Origin: Geodermatophilus sp. TF02-6
Lineage (GTDB): Bacteria; Actinomycetota; Actinomycetes; Mycobacteriales; Geodermatophilaceae
Direction of reading: 5' to 3'
NCBI RefSeq assembly: GCF_003319115.1
Contig: NZ_QOHF01000006.1
Location: 1-64,000 of the forward strand
DNA: 64,000 nucleotides
Below, piece by piece: positions 9,644 to 18,347 of this stretch (position 1 is its first letter; every line of letters begins with the position of its first letter). The position numbers and the translations under genes are program-made. Under the pieces are notes generated by a model. That model did not search any database, was not told the origin of the DNA, and saw nothing but the letters and a program-made list of their open reading frames with translations.

Positions 9644-10945
9644 CTACGCGAAGAGGGTCCGGCCCCACCAGTCGTCGTCGCCGCGGATCCCCGGCGGGCA
9701 GGCGAAGACCGCCGAGGAGGTGTGCCGGATGTACTCGTTCATCGCGTCGTGGCGCAGGTTGCGCTGCACCTGGACGAAGCCGGTCTCCGGGTTCTTCTGG
9801 AAGGCGATGAAGAACAGCCCGGCGTCGAGCCGGCCGAGACCGTCGGAGCCGTCGACGAAGCTGTAGCCGCGCCGCAGGATCGCCGTCCCGGAGTTGGTGG
9901 GGTGGGCGAGGAACACGTGCGACGTCTCGGGGATGGCGAACTCGCCGTCCACCTGCTCGGTGAAGTCGACCGGGTCGAACTCGGCGCGCTGGCCCAGCGG
10001 GGCGCCGGTGCCCTTGGTGCGGCCGACGACCTGCTCCTGCTCGCGCAGCGAGGAGGTGTCCCACGGCTCGATGAGCATCCGGATCCGCCGGGTGACCAGG
10101 TAGCTGCCGCCGGCCAGCCAGGGGGCTCCCTGCGAGGCGGCGTCGTCGTCGCCCACCCAGACGAACTGGTCCAGCGCGTTGGCCGCCTCGGCCTTGAGGT
10201 TGTCGGTGCCGTCCTTGAAGCCGAAGAGGTTGCGCGGGGTGGCCTGCCCGGTCGTGGTGGACGACGTCCGGCCGAAGCCCAGCTGCGACCAGCGGACGCT
10301 CACCACGCCGGCGCCCAGCCGGACCAGGTTGCGGACGGCGTGCACCGCGACCTGCGGGTCGTTGGCGCAGGCCTGGACGCACAGGTCGCCGCCGCTGATC
10401 GCCGAGTCGAGCTGGTCGCCGGGGAAGGAGGGCAGCTCTCCCAGCGGCGCCGGACGGCGGGCGGCCAGGCCGAAGCGGTCGGTGCCGTCGGCGGTGGTGA
10501 ACAGCGTCGGGCCGAAGCCGACGGTCAGGGTCAGCCCGGACGGCGGCAGGCCGATCGCCTCGCCGGTGTCGTCCGGCGGGGCGTACGGGCCGCCGTCCAC
10601 CGCGCCGACCGGTCCGGCGTCCTGCCCGGCGGTCATCCGCCGTGCCGCCGCCGTCCAGGCCTGCAGCAGCTCGACCAGGTCGTCGCGGCTGTCGGTGGTG
10701 ACGTCGAAGGCGACGAAGTGCAGCCGGTCCTGCGCGGGGGTGACGATGCCGGCCTGGTGCTCGCCGGTGAACGCCACCGCGTCGGTGGGCGCCGGTCCGG
10801 GGGTCGCCGGCGCGTCGTCGGCCGTGGCGCGGCCGATCGCGCCCCCGGCGGCGCCGGCGGCGAGCACCCCCGCCGCGCCCGCGCCGGCCAGGCCGAACAG
10901 CCGCCGCCGGGACAGGCCCCGGCCGGGGGACGTCGGTTCGCTCAT
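9644..10945 (-). CDS. efeB: EfeB: Tat-exported DyP-type haem peroxidase/deferrochelatase
   Basis: The 433-residue protein begins with a twin-arginine signal (SRRRLFGLAGAGAAG at residues ~12-26), fitting folded export by Tat. The DyP signature GFKDGTDN holds the catalytic Asp, and the later ETSHVFLAHPTNSG region carries the proximal haem histidine. In EfeUOB systems EfeB oxidises Fe(II) or takes iron from haem for delivery through EfeU. ATG at 10945. It is the last gene of efeU-efeO-efeB, 17 bp after efeO, and presumably iron-repressed from the box at 13063. Confidence 0.95.
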   Translation of the reverse strand: MSEPTSPGRGLSRRRLFGLAGAGAAGVLAAGAAGGAIGRATADDAPATPGPAPTDAVAFTGEHQAGIVTPAQDRLHFVAFDVTTDSRDDLVELLQAWTAAARRMTAGQDAGPVGAVDGGPYAPPDDTGEAIGLPPSGLTLTVGFGPTLFTTADGTDRFGLAARRPAPLGELPSFPGDQLDSAISGGDLCVQACANDPQVAVHAVRNLVRLGAGVVSVRWSQLGFGRTSSTTTGQATPRNLFGFKDGTDNLKAEAANALDQFVWVGDDDAASQGAPWLAGGSYLVTRRIRMLIEPWDTSSLREQEQVVGRTKGTGAPLGQRAEFDPVDFTEQVDGEFAIPETSHVFLAHPTNSGTAILRRGYSFVDGSDGLGRLDAGLFFIAFQKNPETGFVQVQRNLRHDAMNEYIRHTSSAVFACPPGIRGDDDWWGRTLFA

Positions 10946-10962
10946 GACCACTCCCCTGCTGG

Positions 10963-12132
10963 TCAACGGTCGGCGACGACCGCGGCGACCTGGCTGACCG
11001 ACTCGGTGAGCGCGGTGACGCGGTCGGACAGGCCGCGCAGCTGCTCCTGGGTGAGCTGGTCGTAGAGCACCCAGCCGTCGCCGGAGCGGTACTGCTCCAG
11101 CTCGGCCTGCGTGGCCGCGAAGCGCTCGTCGATCTGGACGACCAGCTCCGGGTCGGCCTCCTCGAGGTAGGGGCGCAGTGCCTGGACGGCGGCCTCGGAG
11201 CCCTCGAGGTTGGCGGCGAAGTCCCACAGGTCGGTGTGCGAGTAGCGCTCCTCCTCGCCGGTGATCTTGCCGGTGGCGATCTCGTCGAGCAGCGCCTTGG
11301 CTCCGTTCGCCAGCTGCAGCGGGTCGAGGGTGACCTGGTCGGCCCGGTCGACGACCTGCTGCACGTTGGTCAGCAGCTGGTCGGCGTACGGGCCCATGCC
11401 CTCGGTGGTGCCGCCGACCCACAGCGCCTGCTCGATGCGGTGGTAGCCGGTGAAGTCCTGGCCCGGCTCCTGGTCGCCCTCCCGCCCGTCGATCAGCGGG
11501 TCGAGGTCGCCGAAGCTCTCGGCCACCGGCTCGATCCGCTCCCAGTAGGTGCGGGCCACCGGGTAGAGGGCCTTGGCGCCCTCGACGTCCCCGGCCGTGA
11601 CGGCGTCCACGAAGGCGGTGGTCTGCTCCAGCAGCGCACCGGTCTGGCTCTGCACGTAGCGCTGGTAGTCCGTGCCGGCCTGGGCGAGGGTCTGGTCCTC
11701 CGACAGCTGCACCGCCTCGCCGGTGACGGTCAGGGCCGAGCGGATGCCGTCGCCGACCATGCCCGGCTTGCAGGTGGCCTGGTAGTCGCCGGCCGGCAGC
11801 TGCACCAGCAGCTCGCGGGTCAGCCCGGGGGCGATGTTCTCCACCTCGCCCATGACCCGGTCGCCCGCGGCGTAGACGTAGAACTCGGTGACCTCGCTGC
11901 CGGTGTTGGTCACCTGGAACGAGTGGGTGCCCGCGGGCAGCTCGGTCTCGGCGACGTCGCAGGTGTCGTCGGTGGCGGCCACCGTGACGCTGTCGGCGGC
12001 CGCGCCGTCGGAGGAGGCGGCACCGGGCCCGGAGTCGCCGCCGCAGGCGGTGACGGTCACCGCCGCGAGCAGGCCGGTGGCGAGAAAGGGCAGGCGACGG
12101 CTGTGGGGCAGGTGACGGCTACGCACGGACAT
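10963..12132 (-). CDS. efeO: EfeO: iron-uptake lipoprotein (cupredoxin plus M75 domain)
   Basis: The 389-residue product has a lipoprotein signal peptide ending in a VTACGG lipobox with Cys near 30. A cupredoxin-like domain follows (about 45-140: VTNTGSEVTEFYVY, later ATCKPGM with likely metal ligands). The C-terminal imelysin/M75 helical domain contains GYHRIEQAL, the HxxE metal site of the family. It is the periplasmic-side iron-binding partner of EfeU and EfeB. Its first codons overlap the end of efeU by 14 bp, indicating translational coupling. Confidence 0.95.
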   Translation of the reverse strand: MSVRSRHLPHSRRLPFLATGLLAAVTVTACGGDSGPGAASSDGAAADSVTVAATDDTCDVAETELPAGTHSFQVTNTGSEVTEFYVYAAGDRVMGEVENIAPGLTRELLVQLPAGDYQATCKPGMVGDGIRSALTVTGEAVQLSEDQTLAQAGTDYQRYVQSQTGALLEQTTAFVDAVTAGDVEGAKALYPVARTYWERIEPVAESFGDLDPLIDGREGDQEPGQDFTGYHRIEQALWVGGTTEGMGPYADQLLTNVQQVVDRADQVTLDPLQLANGAKALLDEIATGKITGEEERYSHTDLWDFAANLEGSEAAVQALRPYLEEADPELVVQIDERFAATQAELEQYRSGDGWVLYDQLTQEQLRGLSDRVTALTESVSQVAAVVADR

Positions 12133-13018
12133 GCGAGGAGGTCTCCGGCTTCGAGGGGGTCCCCGGCACGGCGGCGCCGGGGGACGACGGGGTGGCGGCG
12201 GGCCGGCGGGCCGGCCAGAGGAAGGCGGTGAGGACGGGGACGACGTAGGCGACCCAGGCGACCGTCTCCAGGACGGTGGGGGCCGGGGTGATGTTGAACA
12301 TCCCGGCGAGCGCCGCGCCGTACCAGCTGTTCGGGTCGAGCACGCCGGAGACGTCGAACGCCAGATCGTGCAGGCCGGGCAGGACGCCGGCCTCCTGGAG
12401 GTCGTGGACGCCGTACTTGAAGATGCCGGCGGCGACGAAGATCAGCAGCACGCCGCTGACGGTGAAGAACGTCGACAGGTTCACCCGGATCGCGCCGGCG
12501 TAGAGGCCGACGCCGAGCAGGACGGCGCTCACCACGCCCGCGCTGATCCCGATCAGCGGCGCCGCGGTGGTCGTGGCGCCCTGCGCGGCGGCGTAGAACA
12601 GCAGCGCCGTCTCCAGGCCCTCGCGGACGACGGAGAGAAGGGCGACCCCGGCGACGGCCAGGGCGCCCAGGCCGAGGGCGTGCTCCAGCTGGCCGGTGAG
12701 CTCACCCTTGAGCCGGCGGGCGGTGCGCCGCATCCAGAAGATCATCCAGGTGACCAGGACGACGGCCAGCAGCGAGGTGATCGCCTCGAACAGCTCGCGC
12801 GACCGGGAGTCGGCCAGCAGCGACGTCTCCGTGTAGGTGAGCAGCGCCCCGAACAGCACCGACAGCGCGACGGCGAGGGCGACACCGGCCCACAGCGGCA
12901 CCAGCTGGCGGCGGCGGCCGGACTTCACCAGGTAGGCCACTAGGATGCTGACCACGAGCGTGGCCTCGAGCCCCTCGCGGAGTCCGATCAGGTAGCTGGC
13001 GAGGAACGCACGGTCCAT
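12119..13018 (-). CDS. efeU: EfeU: FTR1-family iron permease
   Basis: The 299-residue membrane protein has seven predicted helices and both REGLE iron-transport motifs (residues 14-18 and 132-136), the hallmark of FTR1/EfeU permeases. It moves ferric iron produced at the membrane surface by EfeB/EfeO. First gene of the efeUOB operon. ATG at 13018. An IdeR/DtxR-like box lies 45 bp upstream, so high-iron repression is likely. Confidence 0.95.
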   Translation of the reverse strand: MDRAFLASYLIGLREGLEATLVVSILVAYLVKSGRRRQLVPLWAGVALAVALSVLFGALLTYTETSLLADSRSRELFEAITSLLAVVLVTWMIFWMRRTARRLKGELTGQLEHALGLGALAVAGVALLSVVREGLETALLFYAAAQGATTTAAPLIGISAGVVSAVLLGVGLYAGAIRVNLSTFFTVSGVLLIFVAAGIFKYGVHDLQEAGVLPGLHDLAFDVSGVLDPNSWYGAALAGMFNITPAPTVLETVAWVAYVVPVLTAFLWPARRPAATPSSPGAAVPGTPSKPETSSHVRA

Positions 13019-13062
13019 GGCGGGACCCCCTCTGCGACACGGGAGGACCCTGCGACGGCGCC

Positions 13063-13081
13063 GTAGGGCAGCCTCACCTTA
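13063..13081 (-). promoter_or_regulatory. IdeR/DtxR-type iron box upstream of efeUOB
   Basis: On the minus strand TAAGGTGAGGCTGCCCTAC matches the IdeR consensus TTAGGTTAGGCTAACCTAA at 14 of 19 positions, including the central AGGC and the CCTA half. It sits in the 236-bp divergent interval, 45 bp before the efeU start, where a repressor would block the promoter. It could also touch the divergent cyclase operon. Confidence 0.7.
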
Positions 13082-13254
13082 CTCACGAGTCTCGGGAGCA
13101 CCAGGCAGGTTCCCCGGACCCGGTGGCGACGACGGTGTCGCGCGCTGCGCGGCGACCGCTTGCCAGGTCCGACGGTGGACTGTGACGGTGGACACCCCGG
13201 CGCCCGTCCTGGTCCGCCGGACACCCCTCGACGCCGAGAGGACGGTCCTCCCCC

Positions 13255-14253
13255 ATGACCAACGCCGCCGAGCAGGCCGAGGAGAAGGCCCCCACCCCGC
13301 CCACCGCGGTCCCCGACATGACCGAGGTCCTCGCCGACGCCCCCACCAACTGGGGCAAGTGGGGACCGGACGACGAGCTGGGATCGCTGAACTACCTGAC
13401 CGCCGAGGAGGTCATGCGCGGCATCCAGCACGTCAAGCAGGGCAAGGTGTTCACCCTGCAGCGGCTGATCGGCGACCCCAAGGGCGACCCGGTGTGGCCC
13501 GGCCGCTCGCCGGCCGAGCGCACGATGATCCTCGACGAGTCCTCCTGGGACTCCCCGGACGCCCCGCAGTTCCCCGGCGGCCTGCACTACGCCGACGACA
13601 AGATCAACGCCTTCCTGCAGGGGTCCACGCAGTACGACGCGCTCGGCCACGTCTGGTACGACGGCAAGATCTGGAACGGCTACGACGCCCGCACCACGGT
13701 CGGCGGCCTCGCCAAGGCCAGCGTCGAGCCGATCGCCCGCAAGGGCATCGTCGGCCGCGGCATCCTGCTCGACGTGGCCCGCTTCCGCGGCAAGCCGTAC
13801 CTGGACAAGGGCGAGACCTTCACCCACGAGGACCTCATGGCCTGCGCCGAGGCCCAGGGCACGCAGATCGAGAAGCGCGACGTCCTGCTGATCCGCACCA
13901 ACTTCCTGCAGCTGTTCTTCGACCAGGGCGAGGCGTTCTTCGAGGGCTTCAACGAGCCCGGCCTGGTCTACAGCCCCGAGCTGGTGCGCTGGTTCCAGGA
14001 GATGGAGATCCCCAACCTGACCACCGACACCATCGCCAACGAGGTCACCTACGACCCCAACAACGGCACCGCGCTGCCGCTGCACTGCGCGCTCATGCGC
14101 AACCTGGGGGTCACCCTCAGCGAGATCGCCGACCTGGAGGAGCTCGCCGAGGACTGCGCCTCCGACCGGCAGTACACCTTCCTCTACGCCGCCGCGCCGC
14201 TGAAGGTCCGCGAGGCCAGCGGCGCCCCCGTCAACCCGCTGGCGATCAAGTGA
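13255..14253 (+). CDS. cyclase family protein (kynurenine-formamidase-like metal hydrolase)
   Basis: This 332-residue member of the cyclase/KynB superfamily opens with NWGKWGPDDELGSLNYLT, typical of the clade. The metal motif is in GSTQYDALGHVWYDG (residues ~123-137), a variant of HxGTHxDxPxH. The first His of the canonical motif is replaced, as in many clade members annotated only as 'cyclase family'. Substrate unknown; relatives act on cyclic or formylated amides. It is followed 7 bp later by an acyl-CoA ligase gene and then an enoyl-CoA hydratase gene, suggesting a small catabolic unit. ATG at 13255. Confidence 0.85.
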   Translation: MTNAAEQAEEKAPTPPTAVPDMTEVLADAPTNWGKWGPDDELGSLNYLTAEEVMRGIQHVKQGKVFTLQRLIGDPKGDPVWPGRSPAERTMILDESSWDSPDAPQFPGGLHYADDKINAFLQGSTQYDALGHVWYDGKIWNGYDARTTVGGLAKASVEPIARKGIVGRGILLDVARFRGKPYLDKGETFTHEDLMACAEAQGTQIEKRDVLLIRTNFLQLFFDQGEAFFEGFNEPGLVYSPELVRWFQEMEIPNLTTDTIANEVTYDPNNGTALPLHCALMRNLGVTLSEIADLEELAEDCASDRQYTFLYAAAPLKVREASGAPVNPLAIK

Positions 14254-14260
14254 GCCGACC

Positions 14261-15922
14261 GTGACGACCTACACCGACCGGCCGTGGCTGGCCCTCTACG
14301 AGGAGAGCCAGCCGGCCGACTACGACATCGAGTTCGCCAACGCGCTCGACGTGTTCCGTGCCGGGGTCGCGCGGGACCCCGACGGCGATGCCCTGGAGTA
14401 CTTCGACGGGATCATCCGCCGCCAGGAGCTCGACGAGCTCAGCGACGCGCTGGCCGCGGGGCTGCTCGCCAACGGCTTCTCGGCCGGCGACCGCCTCGCC
14501 GTGTACCTGCAGAACGTCCCCCAGTTCGTCATCGCGATGGTGGCGACCTGGAAGGCCGGCGGCATCATGGTCTCGATCAACCCGATGAGCCGGCAGCGGG
14601 AGCTGTCCTACCTGCTGAAGGACTCGGGTGCGACCGTCCTGGTCTCGTTGGAGGCGCTCCACGACCAGGTCGCGCGGGAGGTCCTGCCCGACACCGACGT
14701 GCGCCTGGTCCTCACCACCAGCGAGCTGGAGTTCCAGACCCGCGACGACGAGCGGCTCTTCGCCGGGGTGCGCCGTCAGCGGTACGAGGGCACGGTGGAC
14801 TTCCTGGAGTTCATCGAGGAGCACCGCGGGCAGGTGCCACCGCCGGTCGAGCTGGCGCCCGACGACGTCGCGTTCCTGACCTACACCTCGGGGACGACCG
14901 GCGTCCCCAAGGGCGCGATGAACACCCACCGGAACGTGGTGTTCACCGCGCAGGTCTACCGGGACTGGGTGCGCGCGGGGCGGGACGGCGCGATCTTCGG
15001 CATCGCCCCGCTGTTCCACATCACCGGGCTCATCGGGCACATCGCGGTGAGCCTGCTCGTCCCGGCTCCCCTGATCCTCGCCTACCGGTTCGAGCCGCAG
15101 GTGGTCCTCGACGCCCTCCTCGAGCACCGGCCGGCGTTCACCATCGGCGCCATCACGGCGTTCAACGCCCTGCTCGGCGCGCCGGGCTTCACCAGGGACC
15201 ACTTCTCCTCGTTCACCTCCGTGTACTCCGGGGGTGCGGCGATCTCGCCGACGGCCGAGAAGGCGTTCCTCGAGGCCACGGGCATGCAGGTGCACAACGC
15301 CTACGGCCTGACCGAGACCACCTCGCCGATGACCGTGACGCCGTTCGGCTCGCCGTCGCCGGTCGACCCGACCTCGGGAGCACTGTCGGTCGGGGTGCCG
15401 GCGCCCAACACCGTCGTCCGCATCCAGGACGACGACGGGAAGGACCTGCCGCTGGGCGAGGTCGGCGAGATCGTCGCCGACGGGCCGCAGGTCGTCGCCG
15501 GCTACTGGGGCAAACCGGAGGAGACGGCCGCCAACCTGCCCGGTGGGGCGCTCAAGAGCGGCGACGTCGGCTTCATGAGCCCCGAGGGCTGGGTCTTCAT
15601 CGTCGACCGCAAGAAGGACATGATCAACGCCTCGGGGTACAAGGTCTGGCCGCGGGAGGTCGAGGACGTCCTCGCCGAGCACCCGGCCGTGCGCGAGTCC
15701 GCGGTCGTCGGCGTACCGGACGAGAAGCGCGGCGAGACGGTGAAGGCCTACGTCAGCACCAAGGCAGGCGCCGAGGTCACGCCGGAGGAGCTCATCGCGC
15801 ACTGCAAGGAGCGCATGGCCGCCTACAAGTACCCGAGACAGATCGAGCTCATCGACGAGCTGCCCAAGACGGTCACCGGCAAGATCCTCCGCCGGGAGTT
15901 GCGGGACCAGCCCGCCGGCTGA
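14261..15922 (+). CDS. AMP-dependent acyl-CoA synthetase/ligase
   Basis: The 553-residue protein is an ANL-superfamily acyl-CoA ligase. It has the P-loop YTSGTTGVPKGAMNTH (~209), NAYGLTETTSPM (~345), the hinge VDRKKDMINASGYKVWPREVE (~450) and the terminal catalytic lysine in PKTVTGKILRREL. It activates a carboxylate to an acyl-adenylate and then a CoA thioester. GTG start 7 bp after the cyclase stop. With the cyclase upstream and the hydratase downstream it may load a cyclase-derived acid for β-oxidation; the natural acid is unknown. Confidence 0.93.
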   Translation: MTTYTDRPWLALYEESQPADYDIEFANALDVFRAGVARDPDGDALEYFDGIIRRQELDELSDALAAGLLANGFSAGDRLAVYLQNVPQFVIAMVATWKAGGIMVSINPMSRQRELSYLLKDSGATVLVSLEALHDQVAREVLPDTDVRLVLTTSELEFQTRDDERLFAGVRRQRYEGTVDFLEFIEEHRGQVPPPVELAPDDVAFLTYTSGTTGVPKGAMNTHRNVVFTAQVYRDWVRAGRDGAIFGIAPLFHITGLIGHIAVSLLVPAPLILAYRFEPQVVLDALLEHRPAFTIGAITAFNALLGAPGFTRDHFSSFTSVYSGGAAISPTAEKAFLEATGMQVHNAYGLTETTSPMTVTPFGSPSPVDPTSGALSVGVPAPNTVVRIQDDDGKDLPLGEVGEIVADGPQVVAGYWGKPEETAANLPGGALKSGDVGFMSPEGWVFIVDRKKDMINASGYKVWPREVEDVLAEHPAVRESAVVGVPDEKRGETVKAYVSTKAGAEVTPEELIAHCKERMAAYKYPRQIELIDELPKTVTGKILRRELRDQPAG

Positions 15923-15941
15923 CCCCGGCCGCGCTCCGGGA

Positions 15942-16040
15942 TGATCAGCTGAGCTGGTCGTGCAGGGTCCTGGCTCACCGTCGACCGTGAGCCAGGACCC
16001 TCTGCGGTGAGCCAGGACGCGCTGCGGCGAGCCAGGACGA
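15942..16040. repeat. family-2 palindromic element, copy 1
   Basis: Starts with GATCAGCTGAGCTGGTCGTGC. It holds a perfect hairpin with 15-bp arms (AGGGTCCTGGCTCAC at 15964-15978 and its complement at 15987-16001, 8-nt loop), followed by two degenerate copies of GTGAGCCAGGACGCG. The reverse complement of 62757-62859 is clearly homologous. It lies between the ligase and hydratase genes. Confidence 0.85.
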
Positions 16041-16063
16041 CGAGAGAGAGTGAGGTGGCGATC

Positions 16064-16840
16064 GTGCCCGAGACCGTGACCCGCGAGGACGTCGGCGGGG
16101 TCGCCACGATCACCATGCTGCGCGCGGGGCTCACCCACGAGTCGCGCCGCGAGCTGACCGACGTCGTCCGGCAGGTGGGCGCCGACGAGTCGGTGCGGGC
16201 GGTCGTGCTCACCGGCACCGGACGGGCCTTCTGCGTGGGCCAGGACCTCGGCCAGCACGTCGAGGCCCTGCGGGGGGACGCCGCGACGTCGCTGGCGGTG
16301 GTCGAGGAGGAGTACAACCCGCTGGTGCTGGCGTTGGCCGCGCTGCGGGTGCCGGTGGTCGTGGGGGTCAACGGGGCCTGCGCCGGGGCCGGTCTGGGCC
16401 TCGCGCTCGCCGGAGACCTGCGGGTGGCCGCGGCCGGCGCCAAGTTCACGACCGCGTTCGCCGGCATCGGGCTGTCCAGTGACTCGGGGCTGGCCTCCCG
16501 GTTGGTGCACTGCGTCGGCGGCTCCCGGGCCGCCGAGCTGCTGCTGCTGCCCGAGCCGTTCCTGGCCGAGTCCGCCGCCTCGTGGGGGCTGGTGCACCGG
16601 GTCGTCGAGCCCGAGCGGGTGCTGCCCGAGGCGCAGGTGCTGGGCGCCCGGCTGGCCGCCGGCCCCACCGCCGCCTATCGGGCGATCAAGACCGTGCTGG
16701 CCACCGCGGCCACCGACTCGCTCGAGGACACCCTGGCCCTGGAGGCCCGGCTGCAGACCGAGCTGGGCCGCACCGCCGACCACCGCGAGGCGGTCGAGGC
16801 GTTCCTGGAGAAGCGCACGCCGCGGTTCACCGGGCACTGA
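16064..16840 (+). CDS. enoyl-CoA hydratase/isomerase family protein
   Basis: The 258-residue crotonase-fold protein shows GRAFCVGQDLGQH (first oxyanion-hole region), GACAGAGLGLALAGD and AFAGIGLSSDSGL. The usual hydratase glutamates are not obvious: this region reads LSSDSG, as in PaaG-type isomerases. Isomerase or specialised hydratase activity is therefore equally possible. The open frame starts earlier, inside the palindromic element. I prefer GTG 16064, behind GAGGTGG; GTG 16055 is possible. Third gene of the cyclase-ligase-hydratase set. Confidence 0.88.
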   Translation: MPETVTREDVGGVATITMLRAGLTHESRRELTDVVRQVGADESVRAVVLTGTGRAFCVGQDLGQHVEALRGDAATSLAVVEEEYNPLVLALAALRVPVVVGVNGACAGAGLGLALAGDLRVAAAGAKFTTAFAGIGLSSDSGLASRLVHCVGGSRAAELLLLPEPFLAESAASWGLVHRVVEPERVLPEAQVLGARLAAGPTAAYRAIKTVLATAATDSLEDTLALEARLQTELGRTADHREAVEAFLEKRTPRFTGH

Positions 16841-16842
16841 AG

Positions 16843-16960
16843 AAGGCCCCCGCCGGGCCCTGTCCCCGGCCCCACCTTGAGCCTCCGAAGGGTGGAGCAA
16901 GGAACCCCTTGCCCCCCACCGCTCGCACGCTCGTGGCGGGACCCTGCAAGGGGGCCGGGG
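16843..16960. repeat. family-1 palindromic element (TTGC/GCAA subtype)
   Basis: A best copy at 16899-16956 runs from AAGGAACCCCTTGCC to GCAAGGGGGCC with the CTCGCACGCTCG centre. A degenerate copy precedes it. It begins 3 bp after the hydratase stop and faces the convergent small gene at 16965. Confidence 0.85.
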
Positions 16961-16964
16961 GTCC

Positions 16965-17231
16965 TCACCGGGTCAGGACGGCGCAGGCCGGGCAGACGTC
17001 GCGGGTCGGCGTCGGCCAGGGCTGGTCGACGTCGATCCGGGCCAGGGAACCACAGACGGTGAGCTCGCAGGCGCCGTCGACCTCGGCGGTCGGGCGGTGC
17101 ACCTCGACGGCGTGCCAGAGCGCGGTGGTCGGACCGTGGGCGCGGCTGCGGGCGGCGACGAGGGCGGGGGCGGAAGCGAGGGCGGGGGCCGAAGCGAGGG
17201 CGGAGGTGCGCATGGACCGAGTCGTCGGCAC
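16965..17231 (-). CDS. small conserved-looking protein with CxxC tail
   Basis: An 88-residue protein of unknown function. After a low-complexity start containing ALASAPALASAPAL, the C-terminal 50 residues look conserved: ALWHAVEVHRPTAEVDGACE, then CGSLARIDV and DVCPACAVL. Two cysteines near 58-65 plus the CPAC pair could bind a metal ion. GTG 17231 or ATG 17213 may be the start; the repetitive region (18-bp DNA repeats near 17160-17200) makes the N-terminus uncertain. It is divergent from the metallo-hydrolase at 17313. Confidence 0.6.
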   Translation of the reverse strand: MPTTRSMRTSALASAPALASAPALVAARSRAHGPTTALWHAVEVHRPTAEVDGACELTVCGSLARIDVDQPWPTPTRDVCPACAVLTR

Positions 17232-17312
17232 GCCGGCGCCCGCGGCACAGAGCCGGCAGCGGCGCCCTCCCCCTCATGGGTGAGCCGGCGCCGGCGGGGG
17301 CAGGATGCGGTC

Positions 17313-17951
17313 ATGGAGCTGACCAAGCACGGCCACGCCTGCGTCGTCCTCAGCGAGGGTGAGCGGCGGCTGGTCATCGACCCCGGCGTCTACACCGACC
17401 CGGCGGCGCTGACCGGCGCCAGCGCGGTCCTGGTGACCCACGAGCACCCCGACCACCTCGCGCCGGACGTGCTGCGCGCGGCGCTGGACGCCGACCCCGG
17501 CCTCGAGGTGTGGACCAACGGCTCGGTGGCGAAGCAGCTCGACGGCCCGGCCGGGCGGGTGCACGTGCTGGGGGACGGCGACGCGGTGACCGTCGCCGGC
17601 TTCGACGTCCACGTGCACGGCGAGCTGCACGCGGTTATCCACCCGGAGATCCCACGGATCCCCAACATCGGTTTCCTGGTCGACGGCACGGTGTTCCACC
17701 CGGGCGATGCCCTGACCGTGCCCAGCGAGCCGGTGAGCACGCTGCTCCTGCCCATGCACGCCCCGTGGTCGAAGACCGCCGAACTCATCGACTACGTCCG
17801 GGCCGTGGACGCCGACCAGGCGTACGCCGTCCACGACGGGATGCTCAACGACGCCGGCCTGAAGACCGTCACCGGCCTGCTGGGTGAGCGGGGCCCGGGC
17901 ACGCCGACGCCGTTCTCCCGGCTGGCCCCGGGGGACTCGGTCGAGCTCTGA
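17313..17951 (+). CDS. MBL-fold metallo-hydrolase (UlaG-like)
   Basis: The 212-residue protein carries the metallo-β-lactamase motif THEHPDHL (about residues 46-53), later VFHPGDAL and the MHAPW region. The N-terminus MELTKHGHACVVL resembles UlaG/YycJ-like phosphodiesterase relatives. Substrate cannot be assigned. ATG at 17313. The longer open frame upstream runs through repetitive DNA and is not supported. It converges on the GlsB-like gene. Confidence 0.87.
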   Translation: MELTKHGHACVVLSEGERRLVIDPGVYTDPAALTGASAVLVTHEHPDHLAPDVLRAALDADPGLEVWTNGSVAKQLDGPAGRVHVLGDGDAVTVAGFDVHVHGELHAVIHPEIPRIPNIGFLVDGTVFHPGDALTVPSEPVSTLLLPMHAPWSKTAELIDYVRAVDADQAYAVHDGMLNDAGLKTVTGLLGERGPGTPTPFSRLAPGDSVEL

Positions 17952-17970
17952 GCCCCCCGGGTGCCGCGGA

Positions 17971-18240
17971 TCAGCGGACGGCGCGGTTGCGGCCGCCCGA
18001 CAGGCCCTCGGCGACGCCGATCAGCAGCACGGCGGCGATGACGGCGACGATGAAGCCGAGCACGTTGAGCTCGAAGATGTTCCCGGTTCCGAGCCAGCTG
18101 GCGATCACGCCACCGATCAGTGCGCCGACGATGCCCAGCAGCAGCGTGGCGAGGATGCTCAGCCGCTGCTTGCCCGGCTTGATCAGGCGCGCCAGCGCCC
18201 CGATGATCAGGCCGACCACGATGAGACCGAGGATCTGCAC
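17971..18240 (-). CDS. GlsB/YeaQ/YmgE-family stress-response membrane protein
   Basis: An 89-residue transglycosylase-associated/GlsB family protein with three membrane helices. The Gly pattern GLIVVGLIIGALARLIKPGK and GIVGALIGGVIA is diagnostic of the family. Function is not known beyond frequent induction by stress. The GTG start at 18240 is supported by GGGAG six bases upstream; the much longer open frame is spurious. Confidence 0.9.
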   Translation of the reverse strand: MQILGLIVVGLIIGALARLIKPGKQRLSILATLLLGIVGALIGGVIASWLGTGNIFELNVLGFIVAVIAAVLLIGVAEGLSGGRNRAVR

Positions 18241-18347
18241 GGTTTTCTCCCTTGCACTCGCGGGGCGCCCCCGACGGTACCCCGGCCGGGATGGCCGATA
18301 CCCCAAGATCACCCCGGCACACCTACCGGTCCCCGGATCAGGTGAGG

